A stretch of 64,000 nucleotides of DNA, taken from assembly GCA_050084985.1 (NCBI GenBank), contig JBITNC010000001.1:84134001-84198000 (forward strand), read 5' to 3'. Source of the DNA: Nageia nagi (lineage: Eukaryota; Pinophyta). The translations under genes were made by a program, and so were the position numbers. Below are positions 37,382 to 47,425 of the stretch, piece by piece; position 1 is the first letter of the stretch; each line of letters opens with the position of its first letter. The notes under the pieces are model-generated. The model did no database searches. It saw only the letters and a program-made list of their open reading frames with translations, and was not told where the DNA came from.

Positions 37382-37655
37382 CCATGATGTCATCATCTTT
37401 GGACTCCGGAAGAGAGTTCTAGGTATCTGCATGGCCTTCTGAACTTTTCAACACCAACTGCTGATGTCATCTTCTCTAGACTTCAAAAGTAGAGTAAAAT
37501 GCTTCCTACGATGTCCACACCATGATGTCATCATCTCCAGACTCTGGAAGAGAGTTCCAAGGTATCTACATGGCCTTCTAGAATTTTCAACACCAACTGC
37601 TAACATCATCTTCTCTGGACTCTGAAAGTAGAGTAAAACACTTCCTACAATGTTT
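37382..37655. repeat. 138-bp tandem duplication in element E 5' LTR
   Basis: Copies start CCATGATGTCATCATC at 37382 and 37520. Counterpart of 30011-30286. Confidence 0.8.
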
Positions 37656-38155
37656 GGACTTTTATCTCTGAACTTTTATCTTCGAACGTTTATCTTCAGA
37701 CTTTTATCTCTGGACTTTTCTCTCTGAACTTTTATCTTTGGACTTTTATCTTCAGACTTTTATCTCTAAACTTTTATCTCCGAACTTTTATCTCCGAACT
37801 TTTCTCTCTGGACTTTTATCTCCGGACTTTTATCTCCGAACTTTTATCTCCAAACTTTTATCTCCGAACTTTTATCTCCGGACTTTTCTCTCTGGACTTT
37901 TATCTCTGAACTTTTATCTCTGGACTTTTATCTTTGGACTTTTATCTCTGAACTTTTCTCTCCAAACTTTTATCTCTGAACTTTTATCTCCAGACTTTAT
38001 CTTTGCACTTTTATCTCCAGACTTTTATCTTCGCACTTTTATCTCTGGACTTTTATCTTCGCACTTTTATCTCCGGACTTTTATCTTCACACTTTTATCT
38101 TTAGACTTTTATCTTCTCACTTTTATCTCCAGACTTTTATCTCCAAACTTTTATT
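37655..38155. repeat. 14-bp minisatellite in element E 5' LTR
   Basis: About 36 tandem ACTTTTATCTCCGG-like units. Because 14 x 3 = 42, a reading frame through it gives a spurious 14-residue protein repeat (FYLRTFISKLLSPN). Confidence 0.88.
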
Positions 38156-38431
38156 CACCCCTTGCTGACCTCATCATCTCTAGAACCTGGTTTCATTCAA
38201 AAATGTGAACATCGTTCTTCCCGTGACGTCATCTTCATGCTTCCGGAATGCTCTACTCACTTTCTCTGGAACCTGGTTTTTTTTCACAACTGAGCTTTTA
38301 TTATTTCATTCTGAAATGCTTAATTTACTAACCCTGGCTTTTCAATTCTCCTTGCTGACCTCATCACCTCCAGAACCTGGTCTTTACCAAAACCACATGT
38401 TGACAACAATGACAATCACACATGCTTAACA

Positions 38432-38436
38432 AACAT
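38432..38436. repeat. Target site duplication of element E, right copy (AACAT)
   Basis: Matches 29009-29013 exactly. Confidence 0.9.
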
Positions 38437-38940
38437 TTCTAAAAGAAACACCAAACACATAATTTTGGGGTTTAATTATTAAGTTGTTTTTATTCATTAT
38501 TTTAAAAAAAATTCAAACCATTAAGATGACATTCTTTTTTTTTTATTTTACTAAAATATCATATACATAAAACTTAATTATAGTATGAATAATATTATGA
38601 AACATAGTAGTGATAGTCCTTTGATATGTAGCACATGCATTCTTGACCTGACTAAATGGCATAACTTTCCAACAAAAAAAACCATCCACAAAATATAACA
38701 TTTCATAACCAACAACACTATCAATAATCATATCAATATTAGGTAAAGAAAAATCATCTTTGAGACATGTTTTATTAATAACTCTAAATTTAATCTGTAC
38801 AAACGTTAACTTATCCATTTGGTTTTTGATATGGTAAAATACTAGACATCAAAGAATAATAATCAATTGTTTTGATAAAATCCACCTTAATATACTTATC
38901 AATTTCTTTCTTTACTAACTATTATAACAAAAATAATAAT
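38437..38940 (-). pseudogene. Element D reverse transcriptase, N-terminal part
   Basis: From about 38930: KKEIDKYIKVDFIKTIDYY (primer-grip region of Tat RT), then the open stretch 38818-38543 with INKTCLKDDFSLPNIDMIID, GYEMLYFVDGFF, MPFSQVKNACATYQR and FYVYDILVK. The last is the YxDD box with one Asp changed to Tyr (YVYD). QNYVFGVSFRN near 38460-38437 abuts the element E insertion. Relatives read KACPKDDFPLPHID and MPFGLKNAGATYQR. Dead copy. Confidence 0.82.
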
Positions 38941-39636
38941 TATTAGGGTTATTTACAATATATTTAATTTAACTAATTAACCACTAAATAGCAATAAATA
39001 TTGGTGACATGAAAGATTATGATGACCTAATTGACATAAACCCATTATATTTGATTTATGAAAGATACAAATCTAGCATTTACCTATCACAATGAACATA
39101 GGTGATATTCAATTGAAAGGTCATGAACTACAAGTGGTTCCCCATTTAACGGAGCCACCAATTTATCCTCAACCCAATGGTTATGCAATAATCCCAATAG
39201 AATAACTTGATTACCATTACAGATAACCTCATCCTTTCACTCAATTTTGTCATCATTCCTTTGAAGCTTAGACTATCATGTGCAAATGAGTAGAAAAGAT
39301 CATAGGAATGTAGAGCTTAGGGTATAACAAAATCTAGATATGATAGGTGATGTTAAGAAACATCAATCAATAATGACAAAAGTAATTGCAACCTATCAAG
39401 GATTCAAGATCATGTCATAATTTCTAATGCAAAACCCTCCACCTTTATAAATAATAGGTCTAGTACCAAGGCTCCTCCTTAGGCTTATTGTGATGTCAAT
39501 ATGACTTGTTATCATAAAACATAAAGATAGATGAGAGTGCATGATTATAAGAGTATTTATTTAATTTAATAAATAAAGTATTTCAAATTGATAAATGAGT
39601 GTTTTAATTAAATTAAAATTCCTTTTTAGGTGTTAA
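38941..39636 (-). other. Upstream linker of element D or LTR-like DNA
   Basis: Bases 39200-39050 on the minus strand read GNQVILLGLLHNHWVED and LVAPLNGEPLVVHDLSIEYH, which I do not recognise. Bases 39636-39500 start (C)GTTAACACCTAAAAAGG after CAAAGTGGGGTAT, resembling a PPT/LTR junction on the minus strand (TG changed to CG). No partner repeat was found. Confidence 0.3.
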
Positions 39637-40009
39637 CGAATACCCCACTTTGAATATGACTTAATGCTTTTGTGACAAAATATAATCCAAGAATAAATTA
39701 AAAGTATTAAAAGATAAGCAAGAAAGTATTCCTTAAAAAATTATCTCACAATGGTAGCTTTGGATGCCTTATTGTTTCACCTATATTATGCCCCCTCTTT
39801 GTCTTGGTTGCAAAATGATGGACCTCTCATGATAGGAGAAATCTAAGGCAAAGATAAAGGAACTTAAAAAGAACTTAGACAAGAGGGATATCTCAAATAT
39901 ACACATTAAACATCATAATATAAAAGTATGTAAATGATAATATATCAAACTTATCCTTGGTGACTTACCCAACAAGAGTATGAAGATAGATTACCAATTT
40001 AACTGAATA
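39637..40009. other. Non-coding stretch
   Basis: No recognisable gene. It would be the 3' untranslated end of a minus-strand element if the LTR-like start at 39636 is real. Confidence 0.3.
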
Positions 40010-40330
40010 GCTTAAATTCCCAACCCATCATATTTGCCATGGATTTGTGATAAGAATGGCCCTTCCCTATAAAGATTCCAAATGATAAGAATGACCCTTC
40101 CTAATAAAGGCATCAAATGATAAGAATGACCCTTCCTTACAAAGGCATTAAACGATAAGAGTGATCAATTTGGTTTTCCAATCCATCATGTTTCTATCAA
40201 TTTTTGATAAGAATGACCCTTCCTTACAAAGGCATTAAATGATAAGAGTTATCAACTTAGTTTTCTAATCCATTATGTTTCCATGGATTTCTAATAATAG
40301 CACCCCTCCCTTATAAAGTAATCCAAAAAT
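40010..40330. repeat. Tandem repeat array, about 36-bp units within longer units
   Basis: GATAAGAATGACCCTTCCT and a following AAAGGCAT-AAA segment recur at about 40052, 40088, 40124 and 40207, plus a degraded copy near 40290. A larger unit including CCAATCCATCATGTTTC and ATGGATTT spans about 110 bp and is repeated around 40015, 40180 and 40265. Confidence 0.75.
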
Positions 40331-40682
40331 AATAGTAATAATATGATATGTAAATCATTTTGAACATATGATAAGACTTGATAAATATTATTTATGATAA
40401 GCATTTAGATAAGAGAATTACATAGATGTATCACACATGATATTTGATAAATAAAACATCTTGTAGAAAAGTATGATAAGCTATGATATGAAAGTACATT
40501 TGAATTCAATTGTACAAGTATGGACACATTCATTGATTAAAATGATAAGTATTTATGAAATGAAAATAAATTCATTTACAACTTTCATAACAATCAAAGT
40601 ATCATACATAACATTTTAAGAAATCATGATATGAATTAGTATGAAGACTTCCAATTTTTTATGAATAAATGATAAATGATAA

Positions 40683-40699
40683 ATATATATATATATATG
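40683..40699. repeat. (AT)n microsatellite
   Basis: About eight AT dinucleotides in a row. Nothing else nearby. Confidence 0.8.
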
Positions 40700-42825
40700 C
40701 ATTTCAATAAATGACATATTTTTCTTGATCTTATTGTAGAAAACCATCATCTATGTTATATTGGATAATGGTCTACCTTAATTACCTAGCGATATTGCTA
40801 GGAAGTTAGTAATAATGTTAAAAAAGGTCATGTATTTTCTAAAAATAATAATATCTACATGTTTGAACTACACTTATTAAGTGAAAATGTTATGTATTGC
40901 ATGCAAAATAATCAATAAAAAAAAATTGATGATCATTTCAAGTTTAATTTAAACAACTTTCCCCAAGATTGGTTTTTAATGAATTTTGTTTAATTATGCT
41001 ATGACATCCTTATATATATTCCATACAGAGAGATTCCAATTTCAAAGAGAGAAATTTTTCAAAAAAAGGGTGTTTTATAGGCCAACTATGTCACTTAGAT
41101 CTTAGCAATATCATTTCATCTATGGAATGGAAAGGAGACAAAAAGTGAATTGAAGATTGATGTATCCCCAATTAACAATGAAAAGATATTTTGAATGGAA
41201 GAAGAAGAAGGGTTAAGGGTAATTTTTAAGAAAAGGGAATTGATTTAGAATATAAATAGACAAATTATATTTTCATTTTCACATTTACATTTGGTCATTT
41301 TTAGCTCTAGTCCTCAAGGTTTTTGGTATTAATTTGAGGTGTTGAAGGATTGCAAATGAGCTACTAGCTTATCGAGTGCGATTATTGTGAGTATGGCTTA
41401 GTGGATTACCTCTTGACAGGGTCATAGGGATCTTATTGTTCATTCTTCTCTTGAGGGATATTAGGTACCAAAAAATTTCTTCATTTTACATAAATTAGGA
41501 TATTTTTGACAAATCAATTTTTCATTTTAGTCTAGTTTTGTTTGATTTTGGTAAATCATCAAAATTATTAGGATAAAAATCTAGGGCTTCTCTTTAGCAT
41601 GCATGGATAGAAACTAGACATGTTTCTACTATAAATTTCTAGAAAAAATAAGTGGGTTTAGAAAATTTTCTAAAAATGGGTACTTAAATTGGGTGATATC
41701 ATTTAGTTTATGGTATCACCATTGGGACCAAATTAAAAAAAAAAATCATTGATTAGATATTATATAGATTTTTACACATTCTCATGATGGAATTTTAGAA
41801 ATTGACCTCAAATTAGTTTGTTTTTAATAAAAAATATTATTTTTTTACTATTTTGAAATAATATTTGGCATGCAATTCTAAGTTATTTCAAGGATATATG
41901 CAAAATTACCCAAAGTTATCAAGAAATTGCAAGAATGTAAAAAGTCTATGTTTTTATGCCAAAGGATCAAGATAAATGAAAATTGGGTATGCATGCACAT
42001 TTCTAATATATCATCATCATTTATAAGATTTATTTTTATATGCACTTACTCATGACAAACTTAACAAGTTCTCATGGAATGGGGCCACCTATTCTCAACT
42101 TAGGGGCAACCAAGTTGCCTATATGTATTAGATTTTGAGTTCGAAAATGGATTTTAAATTTATTTTATAGATTACTTTCACATTTGAAATTAAAAAATTT
42201 TAATTTGAATCAAAGGATCAATTGTTTAAAAATTTAGAATCCAAATGCTAAATCTCCTTAGCATCAACACTCCTGGTAGGGTTAATGTTGGGGTTTAAGG
42301 TTAAAAAATTGGAAGATGATATTAATTCAAAATCAAAATGAACCATGCGTTCAGTTTAGTAATTTCCATAAGGATTAGTTCAAGGTTTTCCTAGCATCAA
42401 TATTATGTACATATGATCATATCTTTGGGTATTCCCTAAATAACTCAACAAGTGGAAGAACTTAATCCCCTTATCTCTCAATTATAAATTTCATGCTTCA
42501 TATGACTAATGATATGTTATTTATTATCTATATGCATACATGCTTTTATGATTTATAATATATAATATTAAAAATATTCAAAAGGTATTTATTGTTCATA
42601 TGATGTTCTTAATATTGAAAAGTTATTTATGTCCATATGCTCATAATGTTCATGTCAAAATATCAAGGCATACTAGCATCAATGCTATTAGTAATGCTCG
42701 CACTAGAAGATTCAAGTATAAGATAAAATATTATTATGATTATTAGAATTAATCATAGGGAAATTTTAAAATTTTATATATGAAATTTATAGGATAAAGG
42801 TAAATTAGAAAAAGGTTCTCAGATT
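40700..42825. other. Non-coding AT-rich DNA
   Basis: No coding motifs. TATAAATAG at 41251-41259, followed by a less AT-rich 150 bp (41290-41470), could be the promoter and R region of a decayed LTR. I found no partner repeat and no ends. Confidence 0.3.
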
Positions 42826-42830
42826 GAAAT

Positions 42831-43015
42831 TTATCATGTTCACATGATTTCAAATTTTTCTATGTTCTCATGATCACATGATTCCAAAACACACTAGGTT
42901 CTCATGATTACATGATTTGAAGGTTCAAAGGTTTTTTATGATCACATCATTTATGAGCTAGATATATAATTAAACATCATAATATGATTCTTTTTCTAAT
43001 GATCACATGATTTCC
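42831..43015. repeat. Clustered CATGATCACATGAT-type repeats
   Basis: CTCATGATCACATGATT or close variants occur about five times (near 42838, 42868, 42900, 42938, 42997). The core ATCATGTGATCAT-like unit is itself nearly palindromic. Confidence 0.6.
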
Positions 43016-43021
43016 CAATGG

Positions 43022-43140
43022 TATCTAGGGAATATGGTACCTACAATGATAAAGTTCATTTAGAAGGATTCATGACCCCTAATAATACCTAGGGATAAGG
43101 GTACCCACAATGATGAAGTTCATTATGAGGATCCATTTTA
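43022..43140. repeat. Two-copy tandem duplication, period about 62 bp
   Basis: TCTAGGGAATATGGTACCTA at about 43023 recurs as CCTAGGGATAAGGGTACCCA at about 43086. Both continue CAATGAT-AAGTTCATT and GGAT-CAT. Confidence 0.7.
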
Positions 43141-43733
43141 TTACTTTTGGATACATAAAGCATCACTTATAATAACCTTCATTCAATGAGTTTTCATTAA
43201 TTATCACCATTACTATTTGATTGTTACCTTTATTGGTTGTTTTTTAATTAACCATCACTATTAACATTTGAGACTCATTGAGTCACCCTTATGATCCTAT
43301 CATATTTATGTCTATTTCCCATTTTATCCCATCTTAATATGAGTTATAAATACTACAATATATGTTATTATGATGAAATATATCTTATGGAGTTTATTTC
43401 ATTAACATTCCCCCTTTTCAATGCAAAATCTATGGATAGTGAAAGCTCTTAAGATATTATATTAATTTCATCTTTTCTTCTAATGATGTTTATTATATAA
43501 GATGATATATGTTTATATTATGATATTTTAAATATATTTTATTTTCTCACACATTATTTGCACTTTATTCTTGATGCTCACCTCTTCCACAACAATCACT
43601 GCAAGAGGGGATCAAATGCATCACCAAATAAATTGATAGCTACACCAAGTTCAAGGAATTTTATTTTTATTCTTTCTTTTCTTTTTAATTATAATTTCAT
43701 TTCATTTCATTAAAAATTGCATAGATAAGAAAT

Positions 43734-44400
43734 TGTTGACACCTAGTTTGGCACCCATTTTGAGACCAAACTAGTTTTCATATGATCCATAATATGTTAT
43801 GACCTATACGATGCTATGTTATATGCTATTATGAATAAAGGAACCCTTAAGATATATACGTATGTTTCTCTTTATTTTGTACAAGGAACCACCAATGTTA
43901 GCACTAGGATGAAATGGTGCTTTTAGGTAATCTCTCATACCTATAAATAGAGAAACATATGCATGGGATGATTATAATATTTCATATCAATAGGACTATG
44001 TATATCTCTCAAAAACCTTGATGGCTTATTTAAACACCACCTATAAAGATTGAAATATATTACACTTAAGAGATATAACCCACTCCTTTACATTACACAT
44101 CAAGGCTTGATTCACTAGCCATTAGATCCAAAATTGTTTCACTAAAAGACCATAAGACTCTCAACAATAGTGCTAGGTTACATTACTCCCTAGTGCTAGC
44201 ATTACAAACATAGATATTTTATATCTTCATATCATTAGTTTTAGATGTCCCTACATATAAAATCAAGTTTAAATAACTACTCAATGATCACTAAGGTAAG
44301 TGAATAGGTAGTTATTATTCCTTTCTCATATGTTTGTTTAGTTATTCAATTTTATTATTATATACATATATTATCAATTAGGCATCATAAGTAATAATCT
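43734..44400 (+). repeat. Candidate solitary LTR or LTR fragment
   Basis: TGTTGACACCTAGTTTGGCA is a common style of gypsy LTR start. TATAAATAG at 43942-43950 and a pyrimidine-rich following region fit an LTR promoter. The right end is not defined and there is no partner repeat in the window. Confidence 0.3.
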
Positions 44401-46206
44401 CCTTCATTTGCAATTAAAGTAAATATATCTTAACATCATCTTACCAAAAGTAGGATTTCATTTTAGTATCTACATGTTCATAAAGTGTAGTGAGAAGAGG
44501 AATGTCAATTTTTAGCTTAGAAAGAGAGATATGAACCATGCAAAAAAAATTCCAAGATATAGTAGTCATTGCTAGAAATGTCCCATTTTTCAGATATTCT
44601 TCAAAGAATCCATGTGAGTTAGGTTGTAAAGGATAAGTCTTTTCTAGTCTCATGAATAAGTTAATAGTGAAAACTCACAAGAAGCCATGTGAGTTAGGTT
44701 GTAAAGGATAAGTCTTTTCTAATCTCATGAATAAGTTAATAGTGAAAACTCACAAGTTTAGACTATGGAAAAATAAATTCATGAGAAGAGAAGCAAAAAT
44801 AATAAGAAATACCTCATTCCTATAAGGAAGAATGCAAAGATATTTTATAACATGGCCCTTATGGATAATCAATGGTTATCCTTCATTAACATGTAGCTCC
44901 ATGATCATGATCAAAATACATGATAAGAAAAAGATAGGATAATTTTGTTGTCCAAATAAAAAGGAGAGCATATTAGTCAAATCTCATAGCTTAGAACATT
45001 AGGTAAGAGATGAGTACATAAAAGATGAGTAAATGAGGTAGATAAAACCCTCATCCACTTTGAAAAGAAAATTTCATTTTTATTTGTATTATTATATTTT
45101 TCATTTAACATAATAAAATACTTTTGAATTAAATTTTATAATTTTAACATGCAAACAAGAAAATTAAAGTGCTTTCTTTAGTTTGTGTTATCTAATGAAC
45201 TCATATTTTCAATATTAAAAATAAATTCTATAAATATCGATGATTTTGTAGTAGGAAAATATATTATATTTTTAAAACTATATTAAAAATACTCAAAAAT
45301 AACACTTAATACATTCTAGATAGTAATATAAATATAACTATATTACAATTGCATTTCAAAAATATATTTTAAAACATTACATTGTATTCATAAAATATGC
45401 ACAAAGTATTTTTTCCTAGTTTCAAACAAGAAAGATAATCTTCAATTCACATATAATAATCATCTAAGAGGTAATTATAAATATTATTATAATAATTCTA
45501 ATGGTTTATAATCAAGAAAAAATTAGCATAAGTGTTATTTTCATATATTTCTATGTTTGTTATTATTAAACAAGGATGTTGATAATTTTCAAATCTCATA
45601 AAATCAACACAAGTTAGAAAATAGACAAGTACAAGTAATGAATACATTCTTTCATCTACTTTCAATTTAGCAATAATTTATCTTACAAATATTTATCTCT
45701 AACAAATGCAATAAGTACACAAAATTCTCAAGGTTATTATAGGAATAGTACTCTTGCAAGGATGGTGAATAAACTCTTTGTTAATTCTTTTAAGGAATCA
45801 CAAAAGGATAGGTCATATATTTTTCCATGATTACTAGTAGACTCTTTTGGCACTTTTGGTGTATCGTAAAAGTTCAATTGTCATAGTAGCCCTATGATGC
45901 CAATTAAATTAGGTAAATTTGTCAATGATATTGTCATAGGAGAGATGGATATACTCCTTGAAATATATTTTGGTATTTTTAGTTTATTAAAACATCCATC
46001 ATGAGAATAAGTTATCAAAATTTGATCCTTCTTGGCTAGATAACTTCATTCTCAAGACTATGATTTACAATGTTATATATTATTATATTAATTTCATTTT
46101 TTTACTAACATATTATATGATATACAATACAATATGTACTTATGGTTATTTCTTTCTATTTTTCATTTTATTTACCTTAATCTTATAAAATAGAGCCTCA
46201 TATCAT
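44401..46206. other. AT-rich DNA without recognisable genes
   Basis: A 70-codon minus-strand frame at 44653-44441 has no known motif and overlaps a tandem duplication, so I do not call it a gene. The remainder is very AT-rich. Confidence 0.4.
44610..44756. repeat. 75-bp tandem duplication
   Basis: CCATGTGAGTTAGGTTGTAA starts copies at 44610 and 44685. Across about 72 bp the copies differ by only one or two bases (TCTAGTCTC versus TCTAATCTC), so the duplication is recent compared with its surroundings. Confidence 0.85.
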
Positions 46207-46211
46207 CTAGC
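46207..46211. repeat. Element F target duplication, left copy (CTAGC)
   Basis: CTAGC before the left LTR versus CTACC at 52284-52288: four of five match. Confidence 0.6.
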
Positions 46212-47343
46212 TGATCCAAAATTTGGATCCCTTCAACATTTAGTAATCTCCATTTCAATGTGTTCAATGTGATCATCTTGTCTTCAGCTTTCCAATGCTT
46301 CTTTCAGATCAAGAATCTGAGTCTGTATGTGGAAGATATGACATTAATTTCATTTTGAGTATTTTTGAAAAAAAAAAAGATTAAAAAATAAGGCGGGACC
46401 CGCCCGCCACCATGGAGGCCATGCAGGAGGAAGAGGTGAGTTGGACCACATAGGAGGGAGTCAGGCTGATGAGGCATACATTAGAGTTGACTACATCATT
46501 TGACCATAGGGAATCCCATGTGGAGAACCACATGGAGGAGGCGGATGATAGATCCCACATTGGAGCCACGACCGTCAACCAAACCGTGTGGAGCCCACCA
46601 GACCAAGCCACCTACATGTACAACCTAACCACTAATATGACTGCTTGTTGATCATTTGATCGCCAGATTACCTACCATGTGTCAGCACCATAGCACACCC
46701 ACCTAATTTTAAATTTGTTAACGTATTTTGGCATTTCTAAGGTTTTTTTGGTGATTTTTTATTCACCTAAGGTCCTATTTTTGGGCTGATTAATCTTGTA
46801 AGCCTAGAAATAGTCTAGAGAGCATGTTTTTCAGTTTCAAAGCTCATTTTTGGGAGATTTTTGCAACCATTTGAGCCTAAATTTGATAGGAAGATCAAGA
46901 AGGTTAATGGGTATATAAAAATATGTTTTTTTACCCAATTTCCTAGTTGTAATTCTCTCCAATTTTAGCCCCCAAAATTGTATAAAAAGGGAGCAAATTT
47001 TACAAGAAAGGAAGGAAGAGGATTTTGTAAAGTGTTTTCAGTTTTGTTATGATTTTCAGAGCTGGGAGTGTGTTGTGAATGTGAGAGGAGGCTTTGAAGG
47101 ACCTTGGAGGCCTTGTAAAGTGATTCCACCCATTGATAGTAGAGAGCTTTTGAGTTGGATGTAGCCCACACTAGGTGAACCAAGATAAATTTTGTTTGTC
47201 TCTTCTATGGTGAATGCTTTTCTCTTCTCTATGTTTACAATTTATTTCCTAATTTTCCTTTACAAGCACTTAATTATTTTAAGTGTGAATTGATCCTAAG
47301 AGAAGGTTAAATTGAAATTTTTAATCTTATGGTTTATGGATCA
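46212..47343 (+). repeat. Element F 5' LTR
   Basis: TGATCCAAAATTTGG to TTATGGATCA, matching 51117-52283. It contains an unusually GC-rich patch (46391-46415, GGCGGGACCCGCCCGCC) with a small inverted repeat, and a TATA box at 46981-46989. Short ORFs inside it on both strands are not genes. Confidence 0.9.
46981..46989 (+). promoter_or_regulatory. TATA box of element F 5' LTR
   Basis: TATAAAAAGG, conserved in the 3' LTR at 51921-51930. Confidence 0.65.
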
Positions 47344-47347
47344 AGTT

Positions 47348-47359
47348 TAGTATCAGAGA
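47348..47359 (+). promoter_or_regulatory. Element F primer binding site
   Basis: TAGTATCAGAGA, four bases after the LTR. Two mismatches to the initiator tRNA-Met site TGGTATCAGAGC. Confidence 0.75.
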
Positions 47360-47425
47360 AAGTTGAAATCATTGGGATAACCTATATTTTTAAGATTGTT
47401 GTTGGCATTTGGAAAGTGTTCTTGC

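Larger units (their letters stand above)
29014..38431 (-). mobile_element. Element E: Ty1/copia retrotransposon, SIRE/Maximus-like, inserted in element D RT
   Basis: About 9.42 kb. LTRs of 2006 and 2046 bp, perfect AACAT duplication, initiator-Met PBS, G-rich PPT. The minus-strand gene order gag, protease, integrase, RT, RNase H is that of Ty1/copia. The long LTRs, and the long gag with zinc knuckles and a coiled coil, fit the SIRE/Maximus lineage. No env-like frame follows RNase H. Pol stays in a single frame for nearly 3 kb despite eight stops, so decay is mostly by point mutation. Confidence 0.92.
36386..38431 (-). repeat. Element E 5' LTR
   Basis: On the element's strand TGTTAAGCATGTG to AGTCCAACA. 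Aligned to 29014-31019 with mostly transition differences. It contains the 20-bp triplet (37078-37136), the 138-bp duplication and the minisatellite. Confidence 0.92.
26440..38940 (-). mobile_element. Element D: Tat-clade Ty3/gypsy pol remnant, split by element E
   Basis: Minus strand. RT starts near 38930 and runs to 38437, is interrupted by the copia element 29014-38431, and resumes at 29008. RNase H, archaic RNase H and integrase follow down to about 26440. Joining the two flanks restores the RT motif order. No LTRs of this element were identified with confidence. The archaic RNase H again places it in the Tat clade, but its sequence differs clearly from element A. Confidence 0.8.

Noticed and set aside
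37738-38208. 156-codon frame encoding a 14-residue repeat protein
   Set aside because: It is the 14-bp minisatellite of the element E LTR read in frame (3 x 14 bp). No independent coding signal.
41700-41720. TGGTATCACCATTGGGACC as a primer binding site
   Set aside because: Only the first eight bases match the initiator-Met site, and no LTR end lies directly upstream.
46381-46651. Overlapping 76- and 60-codon frames on both strands
   Set aside because: Both lie in the element F LTR. The counterpart frames at 51377-51618 change length and sequence, as expected for non-coding DNA.
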